Both the position numbers and the translations under genes were made by a program. 55,415 nt of DNA, taken from positions 1 through 55,415 of the forward strand of contig CAZIJU010000013.1 of NCBI GenBank assembly GCA_964539745.1. Reading direction: 5' to 3'. Source of the DNA: DSNY01 sp964539745. GTDB taxonomy: Bacteria > Pseudomonadota > Gammaproteobacteria > Burkholderiales > Burkholderiaceae_F. Shown in pieces: positions 47,132-55,415 of this stretch; the stretch's first letter is position 1, and every line of letters begins with the position of its first letter. The notes beneath the pieces were generated by a model. It was not told where the DNA came from, ran no database searches, and saw only the letters and a program-made list of their open reading frames with translations.

Positions 47132-49501
47132 ATGTTTCGCCTGCGCACCCGCATCCTGGTGTCGTTCACCGCCCTGATCGTGTCGATCCAGGGGATCGGG
47201 TTCGTGCTCGTGAGCCAGGCCGGCGTCGGCCAGGCGCGCGAGCAGACCGAAGCCGAACTGATCTCGGCCGAACGGGTCTTTGCGCGGCTGCTGCAGCTCA
47301 AGCGCGAGCAGGCGCTGCAGGCCGCGGAGCTGCTCGCCGCCGATCACGCGTTGCGCGACACGTCCGCAGGAAACGATGCCGCCATCGCCGAAGCGGCGCT
47401 GCGCGCGCACGCCGCGCGCGTCGGCGCCGACGCGGCGCTGCTGGTCGGACCCGACCGCCGCATCGTCGCGGACGCGTTCGACCCAAGGCGGCGCGGCCAG
47501 CCGTTCGCGATCGCCGGGCTGCTCGATGCGGCGCGCGAAGCGGGGCGGGCGGCTTCCGTGGCGCGGTTCGACGAACACGCGTACCAGTTCGTCGCCGTTG
47601 CCCTGGCGGCGCCGAAGCCCGGCCGCTCGGTCGTGCTCGGAACGGAAATCGACGATGCGCTGGTCGTCGAACTGCGCCAGTTGACCGGCCTCGAGATCAG
47701 CTTCTTCGGGGTGCGCGAAGACGGAACCCCGGTCGAACTCGCGTCGACGCTGACCGGCACGCGCCGCGCGGCGCTCGCCGTGGCGCTGCGCAACCGTGCG
47801 CTGCAGCCGCAGGCGAGTATGTCGCTCAAGCTCGCCGGCAGCGAGTACGAGACGCGCGTGCTTGCGGTCGGCAGCGGCGACGGCGGAAGCGTGTTCGCGG
47901 TGCTGCAGCGCTCGCTGGACGACATGCTCGGCGCGTTCGAGCGGCTGCGCGTGTTCCTGCTGCTGCTGGGCGCGGCGAGCGTTGCCGTCGCGGTCGTCGC
48001 GAGCTACGCGATCGCGCGAACGATCACACGGCCGCTGTCGGAGCTGACGCGCAGCGCCACGCGCATGCAGGACGGCGACTATCGCGCGCCGATCGCGGTC
48101 GCGCGCACCGACGAGATCGGCGTGCTCGCCGGCACCCTCAACCACATGCGCGAACGCATCGCCAGACGCGAGCAGGAGGTGCTGCGACTGGCGTACGAGG
48201 ACGCGCTGACCGGGTTGCCCAACCGCGCGCGGCTCGTCGAGCGCATCGAAGTCGCGCTGCGCAACGCCGGGCAGCGCGGCCAGATCGCCGCGGTGATGCT
48301 GCTCGATCTGGACCGCTTCAAGGGCATCAACGACACGCTCGGGCACGCCGCCGGGGACGAGGTGCTCAGGCGCGTGGCAGAGCGGCTGCGCGGCGTGCTG
48401 CGCGACGGCGGCACGGTCGCTCGTCTCGGCGGCGACGAGTTTGCGATCGTGCTGACCGCCGCCGACGTCGACGAGGTGCGCGCGGTCGCGCGCGCGATCG
48501 TCGGCGCGCTGCGCGCGCCGATCGAATTCGAAGGCCAGCCGATCGACGTTGCCGCGAGCATCGGCATCGCGCTCTACCCGGAAGACGGCATCGACGCCGG
48601 AACGCTGATGCGCCGCGCCGACATCGTGATGTACGTGGCCAAGCGCAGCACGGCCAGTTTCGCCTTCTACGACGAGCGTTACGAAGTCGCACAGCGCCAG
48701 CATCTTTCGCTGCTCGGCGAGTTGCGGCGCGCGGTCGAGTCCGCGGAGTTGCGCGCGTACTACCAGCCGAAGATCGAGCTTGCGTCGGGCCGCATCGGCG
48801 GTGTCGAGGCGCTGGTTCGCTGGCGGCACCCGACGCGCGGACTGGTGCCGCCCGGCGAGTTCATGCCGTACGCCGAACAGACCGGTTTCGTGCGTGTCAT
48901 CACGCGCTGGATGCTCGCCGTCACGCTGCGCCAGTGCGGTCGGTGGGCGGAGCAGGGCACGCCGTTGCAAGTGGCCGTCAACATCTCGGCGCGCGACCTG
49001 ATGAGCCGCGATCTGCCGCAGCTGATCGGGGATCTGCTGCACAGCCACCGTGTCCGGCCCGAACTCGTCTGCCTGGAGATCACCGAGTCGAGCTTCATGG
49101 AGGACCCCGAGCTCGCGCTCGCCACGCTGCGCGCGCTGCACGGGCTCGGCGTGCGGCTGGCGATCGACGACTTCGGCACCGGCTTCTCGTCGCTCGCATA
49201 TCTGAAACGGCTGCCGGTGGACGAGCTGAAGATCGACCGGACCTTCGTGATGGGCATGGTCGACGACCGCGACGACCGCATGATCGTGCATTCGACGATC
49301 GAGCTCGCGCACAACCTCGGGCTCAAGGTCGTCGCCGAAGGCGTGGAGACCGACGCCTGTCTCGACGAACTGCGCGCGCTCGGCTGCGATCTGGTGCAGG
49401 GCTACCTGATCAGCGGCCCGCTGCGGCGCTCGAAGCTCGAGGCCTGGTTGCGCGAATCCCCGTGGGGGATCGCGCGGCCGGAAACGGCGGTCGCGGACTG
49501 A
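47132..49501 (+). CDS. Membrane sensor protein with HAMP, GGDEF and EAL domains
   Basis: A 789-residue inner-membrane c-di-GMP enzyme. It has an N-terminal transmembrane helix (about 6-28), a periplasmic sensor domain (about 30-265, CHASE/dCache-like size), a second helix (about 274-295, VFLLLLGAASVAVAVVASYA), HAMP (about 296-348, RTITRPLSELTRSATRMQDG), GGDEF (about 360-520) and EAL (about 530-780). The cyclase site is intact (RLGGDEFAIVL). The phosphodiesterase site has VEALVRW and IDDFGTGFSSLAYLK, with ELKIDRTFV, so both activities look possible. What ligand it senses is unknown. The start at 47132 gives a normal signal anchor. Confidence 0.92.
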   Translation: MFRLRTRILVSFTALIVSIQGIGFVLVSQAGVGQAREQTEAELISAERVFARLLQLKREQALQAAELLAADHALRDTSAGNDAAIAEAALRAHAARVGADAALLVGPDRRIVADAFDPRRRGQPFAIAGLLDAAREAGRAASVARFDEHAYQFVAVALAAPKPGRSVVLGTEIDDALVVELRQLTGLEISFFGVREDGTPVELASTLTGTRRAALAVALRNRALQPQASMSLKLAGSEYETRVLAVGSGDGGSVFAVLQRSLDDMLGAFERLRVFLLLLGAASVAVAVVASYAIARTITRPLSELTRSATRMQDGDYRAPIAVARTDEIGVLAGTLNHMRERIARREQEVLRLAYEDALTGLPNRARLVERIEVALRNAGQRGQIAAVMLLDLDRFKGINDTLGHAAGDEVLRRVAERLRGVLRDGGTVARLGGDEFAIVLTAADVDEVRAVARAIVGALRAPIEFEGQPIDVAASIGIALYPEDGIDAGTLMRRADIVMYVAKRSTASFAFYDERYEVAQRQHLSLLGELRRAVESAELRAYYQPKIELASGRIGGVEALVRWRHPTRGLVPPGEFMPYAEQTGFVRVITRWMLAVTLRQCGRWAEQGTPLQVAVNISARDLMSRDLPQLIGDLLHSHRVRPELVCLEITESSFMEDPELALATLRALHGLGVRLAIDDFGTGFSSLAYLKRLPVDELKIDRTFVMGMVDDRDDRMIVHSTIELAHNLGLKVVAEGVETDACLDELRALGCDLVQGYLISGPLRRSKLEAWLRESPWGIARPETAVAD

Positions 49502-49528
49502 AGGGCGGGACCGCGCGCACGCCGCGGG

Positions 49529-51403
49529 CTACGCCGCGAGCGCACCCGCCGGGCGAACCGGCGCGGCGCCGCTCGGCGCTTCGGCGCGCTGCAGGTCGGC
49601 GGTGAGGCTGCGGATCGCGGCCTCGTCGAGGGTTTCGCGCGCGAGCAGTTCGCGCGCGCAGCGTTCGAGCACCTCGCGGTTGCGCGACAGGATGTCGGTG
49701 GCGCGATCGAACGCGTTCATGACGATCGAGCGCACCGCTTCGTCGATGCGCTGCTGCGTGTCGGGGCTCGTCGCGCAGCCGCCCTGCGGATAGGTCGGAA
49801 CGTCGAGGAACCGCGCGCGTTGCGGCTCGTACGCGACATAGCCGAGGTCCTCGACCATGCCGTAGCGGGTCACCATGTCGCGCGCGATGTCGGTGACCTT
49901 GGCCAGGTCGTCCGCGGCGCCGGTCGACAGATGGCCGAAGACGAGGCGCTCGGCGGCGCGGCCGCCCAGCAGCACGACGATCTTGTTCTCCAGTTCCTCG
50001 CGCGTCATCAGGAAGCGGTCCTCGGTCGGGCGCTGGATCGTATAGCCGAGTGCGCCGATGCCGCGCGGGATGATCGAGACCTTGTGCACCGGGTCGGACC
50101 CCGGCAGCGCGAGCGCGGTGAGCGCGTGGCCCATTTCGTGATAGGCGACGATCTCGCGCTCGCGCGGATTGAGCACGCGGTTCTTTTTCTCGAACCCCGC
50201 GACGATGCGTTCGATCGCATGCGTGAAGTCCGCGAGCGCAATCGCATCGGCGCCGCGACGGGTCGCCGCCAGCGCCGCTTCGTTGACCAGGTTCGCCAGG
50301 TCCGCGCCGGAAAATCCCGTCGTCAACGCGGCGACCTGCTCGAGGTCGACGTCGGGCGCGAGCTTGACCTTGCGCACGTGCACCTTGAGGATCTGCACGC
50401 GTCCGGTCTTGTCGGGCCGGTCGACCAGGACCTGGCGGTCGAAGCGGCCCGCGCGCAGCAGCGCCGGATCGAGGATCTCCGGCCGGTTGGTCGCCGCCAG
50501 CAGCACCAGGCCGACGGAGCTGTCGAAGCCGTCCATCTCGACGAGCAACTGGTTCAACGTTTGTTCGCGCTCGTCGTGGCCGCCGATCGGGCCGGCCGCG
50601 CCGCGGGCGCGGCCGAGCGCGTCGAGCTCGTCGATGAAAATGATCGCGGGCGCCTTGCTGCGCGCCTGCTCGAACAGGTCGCGTACGCGCGCCGCACCGA
50701 CGCCGACGAACATCTCGACGAACTCGCTGCCCGAGATCGAAAAGAACGGCACACCCGCTTCGCCCGCGACCGCTTTGGCGAGCAGCGTCTTGCCGGTGCC
50801 CGGCGGTCCCACCAGCAGCACGCCCTTGGGCATGCGCGCGCCGAGCCGACCGTAGTCCTTCGGGTTCTTCAGAAACTCGACGACCTCCTGCAACTCGGCT
50901 TTCGCTTCGTCCACACCGGCGACGTCGGCGAAGGTCACGCCCGTGTTCTTCTCGACGTAGACCTTGGCGCGGCTCTTGCCGATCGACATGAAGCCGCCCA
51001 GCCCCTGCTTTTCAGCGACTCGACGGAACACGAAGTACCACAGGCCGAAGAACACCGCCGCAGGCACGATCCACGACAGCAGATCGCGCAGGAAGGTGCT
51101 TTCGACGACGCGCGTGTACTTCACGTCGTATTTGCTCAGGCGGTCGGCCAGCTCAGGCTCGACCCGGTTGGCGACGATCGTCGTCTTGCCGCCGGGCTCG
51201 GGCGACTTCAGCCGGCCAGTGATCGTCCTTTCGCCGACGATGACCTCGGCCACGCGGCCTTCGGCCAGCGCGCGCTCGAACTCGCTGTAGGGCACCGGTT
51301 CGATCTGCTGCGCGGCCTGCCACCAGTTCTGCAGCATCAGAAAGGTCATGACGGCGAAGATCCAGTACCAGACGTTCCAGCGGGTTTGCGGCTGCATCGT
51401 CAC
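49529..51403 (-). CDS. ftsH: ATP-dependent zinc metalloprotease FtsH (accessory paralogue)
   Basis: A 624-residue membrane AAA+ protease. It has an N-terminal transmembrane helix (about 8-25), a short periplasmic domain, and a second helix (about 112-126, IVPAAVFFGLWYFVF). The AAA module has Walker A GPPGTGKTLLAKAV, Walker B IIFIDELDALGR and the second-region homology ATNRPEILDPALLRAGRFDR. The peptidase has HEMGH (canonical HEAGH varies) and the third ligand region. FtsH degrades membrane and misfolded proteins. Its position last in a proteostasis operon, rather than beside rrmJ/folP, suggests a second, accessory FtsH. Its ATG overlaps the upstream protease stop by 4 bases. Confidence 0.93.
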   Translation of the reverse strand: MTMQPQTRWNVWYWIFAVMTFLMLQNWWQAAQQIEPVPYSEFERALAEGRVAEVIVGERTITGRLKSPEPGGKTTIVANRVEPELADRLSKYDVKYTRVVESTFLRDLLSWIVPAAVFFGLWYFVFRRVAEKQGLGGFMSIGKSRAKVYVEKNTGVTFADVAGVDEAKAELQEVVEFLKNPKDYGRLGARMPKGVLLVGPPGTGKTLLAKAVAGEAGVPFFSISGSEFVEMFVGVGAARVRDLFEQARSKAPAIIFIDELDALGRARGAAGPIGGHDEREQTLNQLLVEMDGFDSSVGLVLLAATNRPEILDPALLRAGRFDRQVLVDRPDKTGRVQILKVHVRKVKLAPDVDLEQVAALTTGFSGADLANLVNEAALAATRRGADAIALADFTHAIERIVAGFEKKNRVLNPREREIVAYHEMGHALTALALPGSDPVHKVSIIPRGIGALGYTIQRPTEDRFLMTREELENKIVVLLGGRAAERLVFGHLSTGAADDLAKVTDIARDMVTRYGMVEDLGYVAYEPQRARFLDVPTYPQGGCATSPDTQQRIDEAVRSIVMNAFDRATDILSRNREVLERCARELLARETLDEAAIRSLTADLQRAEAPSGAAPVRPAGALAA

Positions 51404-52524
51404 ACTCCGGGTTGCAGGGTGACGCGGACGTCGCGCTGCTTGCGGTCGCGGACCACGGTGACGGCGACCGTGTCGCCGACCTTGAAGTCGTCCAGCCGCG
51501 CCAGCAGGCGCGCCACCGACCCGACCGGCTTGCCTTCGACGGCGACGATCACGTCGCCCGGGACGATGCCGCCCTCGGGCGTGACGGTCGCGCCGGCGAG
51601 TCCCGCCTTGGCCGCGGCCGAATCGGGCGCAACGCGCAGGATCACCACGCCCTCGACGCCGAGCAGCGCGGTGAGCCGCCGGTTCAGTTCCTCGTCGACC
51701 TCGATGCCCAGCGTGGGCCGCACGTATCGGCCGGTACGGATCAGTTGCGGCACGACGCGGTTGACGGTATCCACCGGCACCGCGAAACCGATGCCGGCCG
51801 ATGCGCCGGACGGGCTGAAAATCGCGGTGTTGATGCCGATCAGACGCCCGGCCGAATCGAGCAGCGGGCCGCCGGAATTGCCCGGATTGATCGCCGCGTC
51901 GGTCTGGATCAGATGCTCGATGACCGTGCCGCGCTCCGTCGGCAGCGAACGGTCGAGCGCGGAGACGATCCCGGTCGTCATCGTCCAGTCCAGCCCGAAC
52001 GGGTTGCCGATGGCGAACGCCTTCTGGCCGACCTTCAGGTTGCTGCTCGTACCGATCGGCACCGGCGGCGGTCGCTTGAATCCGACGCCGATGCGCAGCA
52101 CGGCGATGTCGTGCGCGGGGCTTGCGCCGACCAGCACGGATTTGTAGTCGCGCCCGTCAGCCAGCCGCACGATCGCCTCCGACGCGCCCTCGACGACGTG
52201 AAAATTGGTCACCACGTGGCCGTGCTCGTCCCAGATGAAGCCGCTGCCGGTACCGCGCGGCACGGAGAACACGTTGCGCGTCCAGAAGTCGCGCACCTGC
52301 TGGCGGGTGCTGATGTAGACGACCGAGTCGCGCGTGCGCTCGAACAGTTCGATCATCGACTGTTCGTCGGCGGCGAGATCGCCGCGCGCGACCACCGGCC
52401 GCGGCGCGGCGTCGCGCACCGCCGGATCGGACGAACCGCCACCGGGCACCCAGCGCGCGAACGCGATCAGTGCGGCGACGACCACACCCGTCCAGATCAG
52501 CCGTGTGACGAAGCGGTCGCTCAT
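51400..52524 (-). CDS. DegS/DegQ-type S1C serine protease with one PDZ domain
   Basis: A 374-residue periplasmic protease with an N-terminal signal anchor (TRLIWTGVVVAALIAFARWV, about residues 6-25). The trypsin-like domain (about 70-265) has the triad His in VTNFHVVEGAS, Asp in AHDIAVLRIG and Ser in GNSGGPLL. One PDZ domain follows (about 280-370, GVVILRVAPDSAAAKAGLAG). A single PDZ and a membrane anchor resemble DegS or the DegP-like protein of stress-tolerance islands. It overlaps both ftsH and the psiE-like gene by 4 bases, so all three are translationally coupled. The start at 52524 excludes a longer overlapping frame. Confidence 0.9.
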   Translation of the reverse strand: MSDRFVTRLIWTGVVVAALIAFARWVPGGGSSDPAVRDAAPRPVVARGDLAADEQSMIELFERTRDSVVYISTRQQVRDFWTRNVFSVPRGTGSGFIWDEHGHVVTNFHVVEGASEAIVRLADGRDYKSVLVGASPAHDIAVLRIGVGFKRPPPVPIGTSSNLKVGQKAFAIGNPFGLDWTMTTGIVSALDRSLPTERGTVIEHLIQTDAAINPGNSGGPLLDSAGRLIGINTAIFSPSGASAGIGFAVPVDTVNRVVPQLIRTGRYVRPTLGIEVDEELNRRLTALLGVEGVVILRVAPDSAAAKAGLAGATVTPEGGIVPGDVIVAVEGKPVGSVARLLARLDDFKVGDTVAVTVVRDRKQRDVRVTLQPGV

Positions 52525-53039
52525 ACGGATGCTCTTCCGCTCGTTGCCTCCTCCTGCGCGCTGTTGCGGTCGTCGCGTTCGCGCACGAGCCAGTAGACGC
52601 TGCCGAGCGCGAGCGCCGCGCCCGCGAGCGCGGCGATCTTGGCCGGACTGGTATCCGGATCGAGGATCACGAACTTGCGCGCCAGCGCGATCAGCGCGAT
52701 CAGCACGACCGTCTTGACCTGGATGATGCTGTCGCGCCGCAGCGCGACGCGAACGATCGAGTGCTTGAACTGCATCGCGATCAGCAGCGTCATGATCATG
52801 CCGAACACCGACTGGAACACCCGGTGCTCGAGCGGATTGAATGCGTCGACGATCAGCAGCAGGATCACCGTGCGGATCAACTGGATCAGCGACACGACGA
52901 CGATCGCTGCGATCACCGGCGCAAGCGTCAGTGCAATGACCTGCTCGAAGCGCTCGTACGCGCCGAGCAGCGCCCACGTGCGCCGGAACTCCGCGAACTG
53001 CGAACGCGCGGCCGGCACTTCGTCCCTGCTTGCGTTCAT
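52521..53039 (-). CDS. psiE: PsiE family (phosphate-starvation-inducible) membrane protein
   Basis: A 172-residue protein with four hydrophobic helices (about 35-65, 70-90, 108-122, 132-150) and a basic C-terminal tail. The pattern VDAFNPLEHRVFQSVFGMIM and the LRRDSIIQVKTVVLIALIALAR segment are typical of PsiE. Its biochemical function is unknown. PsiE is a usual member of heat/oxidative stress-tolerance gene sets with ftsH and degP-type genes, as in this operon. Its stop overlaps the next start by 4 bases. Confidence 0.85.
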   Translation of the reverse strand: MNASRDEVPAARSQFAEFRRTWALLGAYERFEQVIALTLAPVIAAIVVVSLIQLIRTVILLLIVDAFNPLEHRVFQSVFGMIMTLLIAMQFKHSIVRVALRRDSIIQVKTVVLIALIALARKFVILDPDTSPAKIAALAGAALALGSVYWLVRERDDRNSAQEEATSGRASV

Positions 53040-53076
53040 CGCTCGTATCTCCCGGTGCGCGCGCTTCGCGGCGTGC

Positions 53077-53391
53077 TCACCATGACGATGCCTCCAGGCT
53101 GCGCAGCGCCGCGCGCAGCCGCGCGATCTCTTCGGTCAGGTCGGCCACCAGCGCGGCGAGCTCGGGTGCCGCGTCGAAGGCCAGTTCGATGCTGCGCATC
53201 GTGCGCACGCGCCGCAGCGCGGTCGCATCGAACCGCCAGGCGGAGACGTCCGTGCCGCGCGCGCCGAGCAGCCCCTGCTCGACACGTTCGATCACCCACT
53301 GCGGGCTCACGGCGCACACGCAGGCCAGCTCATCGAGCGTGAGCTGCACCTCGTTCAGCGTGACTTCGATCGGGCCGGCGTGCGTGTTCAT
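53077..53391 (-). CDS. cbpM: Chaperone modulatory protein CbpM
   Basis: A 104-residue protein with an N-terminal MerR-like helix-turn-helix fold (TLDELACVCAVSPQWVIERV) and a C-terminal helical region (ELAALVADLTEEIARLRAAL). CbpM binds the J domain of CbpA and blocks its co-chaperone activity. It directly follows cbpA with a 4-base overlap, the conserved cbpA–cbpM arrangement. Confidence 0.87.
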   Translation of the reverse strand: MNTHAGPIEVTLNEVQLTLDELACVCAVSPQWVIERVEQGLLGARGTDVSAWRFDATALRRVRTMRSIELAFDAAPELAALVADLTEEIARLRAALRSLEASSW

Positions 53392-54365
53392 GCCTGCTCC
53401 GGGTGCTGGGCCGCAGCGGCGCGGCGGGCGTCGAAGTCCGACAGTTCGCGCGCCATCGTTTCATACAGACGCCGCGCGCGCGCATCGTCGGCCGACGGCA
53501 GCACGACGCGGACCACCAGATCGAGGTCGCCCGGCGGAGTGCTCGGCAGGCCGCGGCCGCGCACCGTCAGGCGCCGTCCGCTTTGCGCGCCGGCCGGAAT
53601 CCGGACGCGCAGCGTCGAGCCGTCGGGCAGTTGCACCGGGATGACCGCGCCGAGCGCGGCTTCCCAAGGGGCGACCGGAAGGTCGCCGACCAGGTCGCGT
53701 CCTTCGACACGCCAGCGCGGATGCGGCGCGAAGTGCACCTCGAGGAACAGATCGCCCGGCGGCGCGCCGCCCGCGCCCGGCGCGCCCTGGCCCGCCAGCC
53801 GGATCAACTGACCCTCGCGCACGCCGCGCGGAATCTGTACCTCGAGTGTGCGCGTCTCGACCGTGACGCGGCCATTGGCGTCGAGTTTCGGCACGCGCAG
53901 GCTGATCGTTCGGCGCGCGCCGCGCCACGCGTCCTCGAGGTCGAGCACGACCTTTGCGTGATGGTCCTCGCCGCGCGCGCGGAACTCGCGGCCGAACGGC
54001 GCGCCGCGCTGGCGGCCTCCCATGCGGCCGAACAGTTCCGCGAAAAAGTCGCTGAAGTCGGCCGCCGCGGCGTCGTCGAAGCCGCCGCCCGAGAACTCGA
54101 ACCCCGCGTCCCAGTCCGGCGGCGGGCGGAACTCCTCGCCTGCGTGATGCCCGCGCGCCAGCAGCGCGTCGTAGGCGGCACGCTTCTCGGGGTCGGACAG
54201 CACCGCATACGCCTCGTTGACCTCCTTCATCCGGCGTTCGGCGTCCGGCTCCTTGCTCACGTCCGGGTGGTACTTGCGCGCAAGCCCGCGGTAGGCTTTC
54301 TTGATCTGGTCCGCGGTGGCATCGCGCGCAACGCCCAGCGTCGCGTAATAGTCCTTGAACTCCAA
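53388..54365 (-). CDS. cbpA: DnaJ-class co-chaperone CbpA
   Basis: A 325-residue J-protein without a zinc-finger domain. The J domain (about 3-70) has YHPDVSKEPDAE with the HPD tripeptide that stimulates DnaK, and YAVLSDPEKRAAYD. A Gly/Phe-rich linker follows (about 85-120, GFEFSGGGFDDAAAADFSDF). Two C-terminal beta domains bind substrate and dimerise (about 135-310). CbpA binds curved DNA in E. coli and assists DnaK under stress. It heads a five-gene operon with cbpM, psiE-like, degS/Q-like and ftsH. Confidence 0.93.
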   Translation of the reverse strand: MEFKDYYATLGVARDATADQIKKAYRGLARKYHPDVSKEPDAERRMKEVNEAYAVLSDPEKRAAYDALLARGHHAGEEFRPPPDWDAGFEFSGGGFDDAAAADFSDFFAELFGRMGGRQRGAPFGREFRARGEDHHAKVVLDLEDAWRGARRTISLRVPKLDANGRVTVETRTLEVQIPRGVREGQLIRLAGQGAPGAGGAPPGDLFLEVHFAPHPRWRVEGRDLVGDLPVAPWEAALGAVIPVQLPDGSTLRVRIPAGAQSGRRLTVRGRGLPSTPPGDLDLVVRVVLPSADDARARRLYETMARELSDFDARRAAAAQHPEQA

Positions 54366-54482
54366 GCGACCTCTCCGCGGCCTGCTGTGTCGGAATCCGA
54401 ACGATCAGGTGGGGACTGGCGTGGCCGACTTCAATGCGGCGGCGGCAGCCGGCGCGTATCGTACGCGATCGGCCGAGGCACA
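54366..54482. promoter_or_regulatory. Divergent promoter region between cbpA and amn
   Basis: A 117-base gap that must contain promoters for both the minus-strand stress operon and amn. I see no clear sigma-70, sigma-32 or HrcA-CIRCE sequence. Confidence 0.35.
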
Positions 54483-55415
54483 ATGCGTCCGCACACCGCC
54501 GTTGCGCCGATGCACACACCGCCTTTCATCGCCCCCCAACGTTTCGACGACCCCGGCGCCGCGCTGGCGCAGGTGTCGAAGATCTACGCGCAGTCGGTCG
54601 AGTTCCTGCGCGACGCACTGGCGCGCTTTCTCGCCGGCGAGGAGCTCGCCGCCCGCGTGCGCGCGTTCTACCCGTTCGTCCGCGTGCGGACCGAATCGGT
54701 CGCGCGCGCCGACTCGCGGCTCGCCTACGGCTTCGTCGCGGGACCGGGCACGTACGAAACCACGCTGACGCGCCCGGACCTGTTTGCCGATTACTTCCGC
54801 GAGCAGTTCCGGCTGTTGATCGCGAGCCATCGCGTGTCGATCGAGGTCGGCACGAGCCGGCAGCCGATCGCCGTGCACTTCGCGCTCGACGACGACGAAC
54901 AGCTCGAAGGCTCGCTCGATCCCGCACGCCGCGCGCGGATGCGCGAGCTGTTCGACCTGCCGGATCTCGCCGTGATGGACGACGGCATCGCCAACGGCAC
55001 CTACGAGCCCGCACCGGGCGAGGCGCTGCCGCTGGCGCTGTTCACCGCGCCGCGTGTCGACTACTCGCTGCACCGGCTGCGCCACTACACCGGCACGCGG
55101 CCCGAGCACTTCCAGAACTTCGTGCTGTTCACGAACTACCCGTTCTACGTCGACGAGTTCGTCCGCATCGGGCATGCGCTGATGGCCGAAGGCGATTCCG
55201 CGCACCACGGCTACGGCGCGTTCGTCGAGCCCGGCAACGTGATCACGCGCCGCGCGGGGCGACCGCCGGTCGCGCCCGGCGAACAGGGCGCACCGCCCGC
55301 GCGGATGCCGCAGATGCCCGCATATCATCTGGTGCGCGACGATCGCGCCGGCATCACGCTCGTCAACATCGGCGTCGGCCCGGCCAACGCGAAGACGATC
55401 ACCGACCACATCGCC
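54483..55415 (+). CDS. amn: AMP nucleosidase, N-terminal part
   Basis: The frame is open to the window end: 311 codons of an enzyme of about 480-500 residues. Amn hydrolyses AMP to adenine and ribose 5-phosphate, regulating the adenylate pool. Visible are VSKIYAQSVEFLRDALARFL in the N-terminal regulatory domain, RVSIEVGTSRQPIAVHFALD, YSLHRLRHYTGTRPEHFQNF and FVLFTNYPFYVDEFV. At the edge, TLVNIGVGPANAKTITDHIA begins the catalytic phosphorylase-like domain. An internal ATG at 54510 could be the true start. Confidence 0.93.
   Translation, partial: MRPHTAVAPMHTPPFIAPQRFDDPGAALAQVSKIYAQSVEFLRDALARFLAGEELAARVRAFYPFVRVRTESVARADSRLAYGFVAGPGTYETTLTRPDLFADYFREQFRLLIASHRVSIEVGTSRQPIAVHFALDDDEQLEGSLDPARRARMRELFDLPDLAVMDDGIANGTYEPAPGEALPLALFTAPRVDYSLHRLRHYTGTRPEHFQNFVLFTNYPFYVDEFVRIGHALMAEGDSAHHGYGAFVEPGNVITRRAGRPPVAPGEQGAPPARMPQMPAYHLVRDDRAGITLVNIGVGPANAKTITDHIA

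Noticed and set aside
46412..49312. A 966-codon minus-strand frame opposite the GGDEF/EAL gene
   Set aside because: Arg/His-rich shadow of a real gene; the plus strand holds intact GGDEF and EAL motifs.
1..55415. CRISPR array, prophage or integrative element
   Set aside because: No regularly spaced repeats, no integrase, no phage structural genes and no tRNA-flanked attachment sites were seen; the only transposase is the IS110-type one.

Overview
The window is one contiguous piece of a GC-rich proteobacterial chromosome. Gene order (nrdB–histone H1-like, yggT, pfkB–DUF3426–prmA–accC–accB–aroQ, mpl, and a tkt–gap / pgk–pyk / fba glycolytic series) and protein style point to a betaproteobacterium, most likely order Burkholderiales. 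This is inference from synteny; no rRNA or tRNA gene was seen. Both ends cut genes: nrdB at the left and amn (AMP nucleosidase) at the right.

Layout. 1-2.6 kb: end of nrdB, an AT-richer intergenic stretch with a strong terminator, a lysine-repeat histone H1-like protein, YggT and a glycine-zipper lipoprotein. 2.7-9.75 kb (minus strand): PfkB kinase, zinc-ribbon/DUF3426 protein, PrmA, AccC, AccB, AroQ, a TlpA-type thioredoxin and a conserved hypothetical. The accB-accC gap holds a near-perfect 148-bp tandem duplication that copies the 5' end of accC. 9.86-19.7 kb (plus strand): mpl, yqiA, fabG-like, ybaK, marC, an RNB exoribonuclease, a TonB-like protein, aroE, mtgA and mgtE. 19.7-23 kb: KTSC protein and ubiD on the minus strand, separated by an IS110/IS1111-type element. 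23-32.4 kb: a lytic transglycosylase behind a highly structured leader, an aminotransferase, a maeB malic enzyme–PTA fusion, a patatin, a barnase/barstar pair, rsmE and a pirin. Two different MITE-like elements lie here, each inserted at a CTAG that contains the stop codon of the neighbouring gene. 32.5-47 kb: a SpeD–SpeE fusion, then the glycolytic series tkt–gap, pgk–pyk, fba, interrupted by protease modules. 47-54.4 kb: a GGDEF/EAL protein, then a minus-strand proteostasis operon cbpA–cbpM–psiE–degS/Q-like–ftsH.

Themes. The most system-like locus is at 37.7-40.5 kb. It holds a small lipoprotein resembling only a subtilisin propeptide, an S8 protease with its own propeptide and a C-terminal Gly-rich/TM/Arg tail (GlyGly-CTERM type), and a convergent rhomboid-family gene that looks like the matching rhombosortase. 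A second lipoprotein protease (S41) with a heptanucleotide repeat at its start lies between pyk and fba. The cbpA–cbpM–psiE–degQ–ftsH operon resembles a reduced, chromosomal form of the quality-control gene sets in transmissible stress-tolerance islands. Several genes have a CTACAAT/TAGAAT/TATAAT-like -10 without a recognisable -35.
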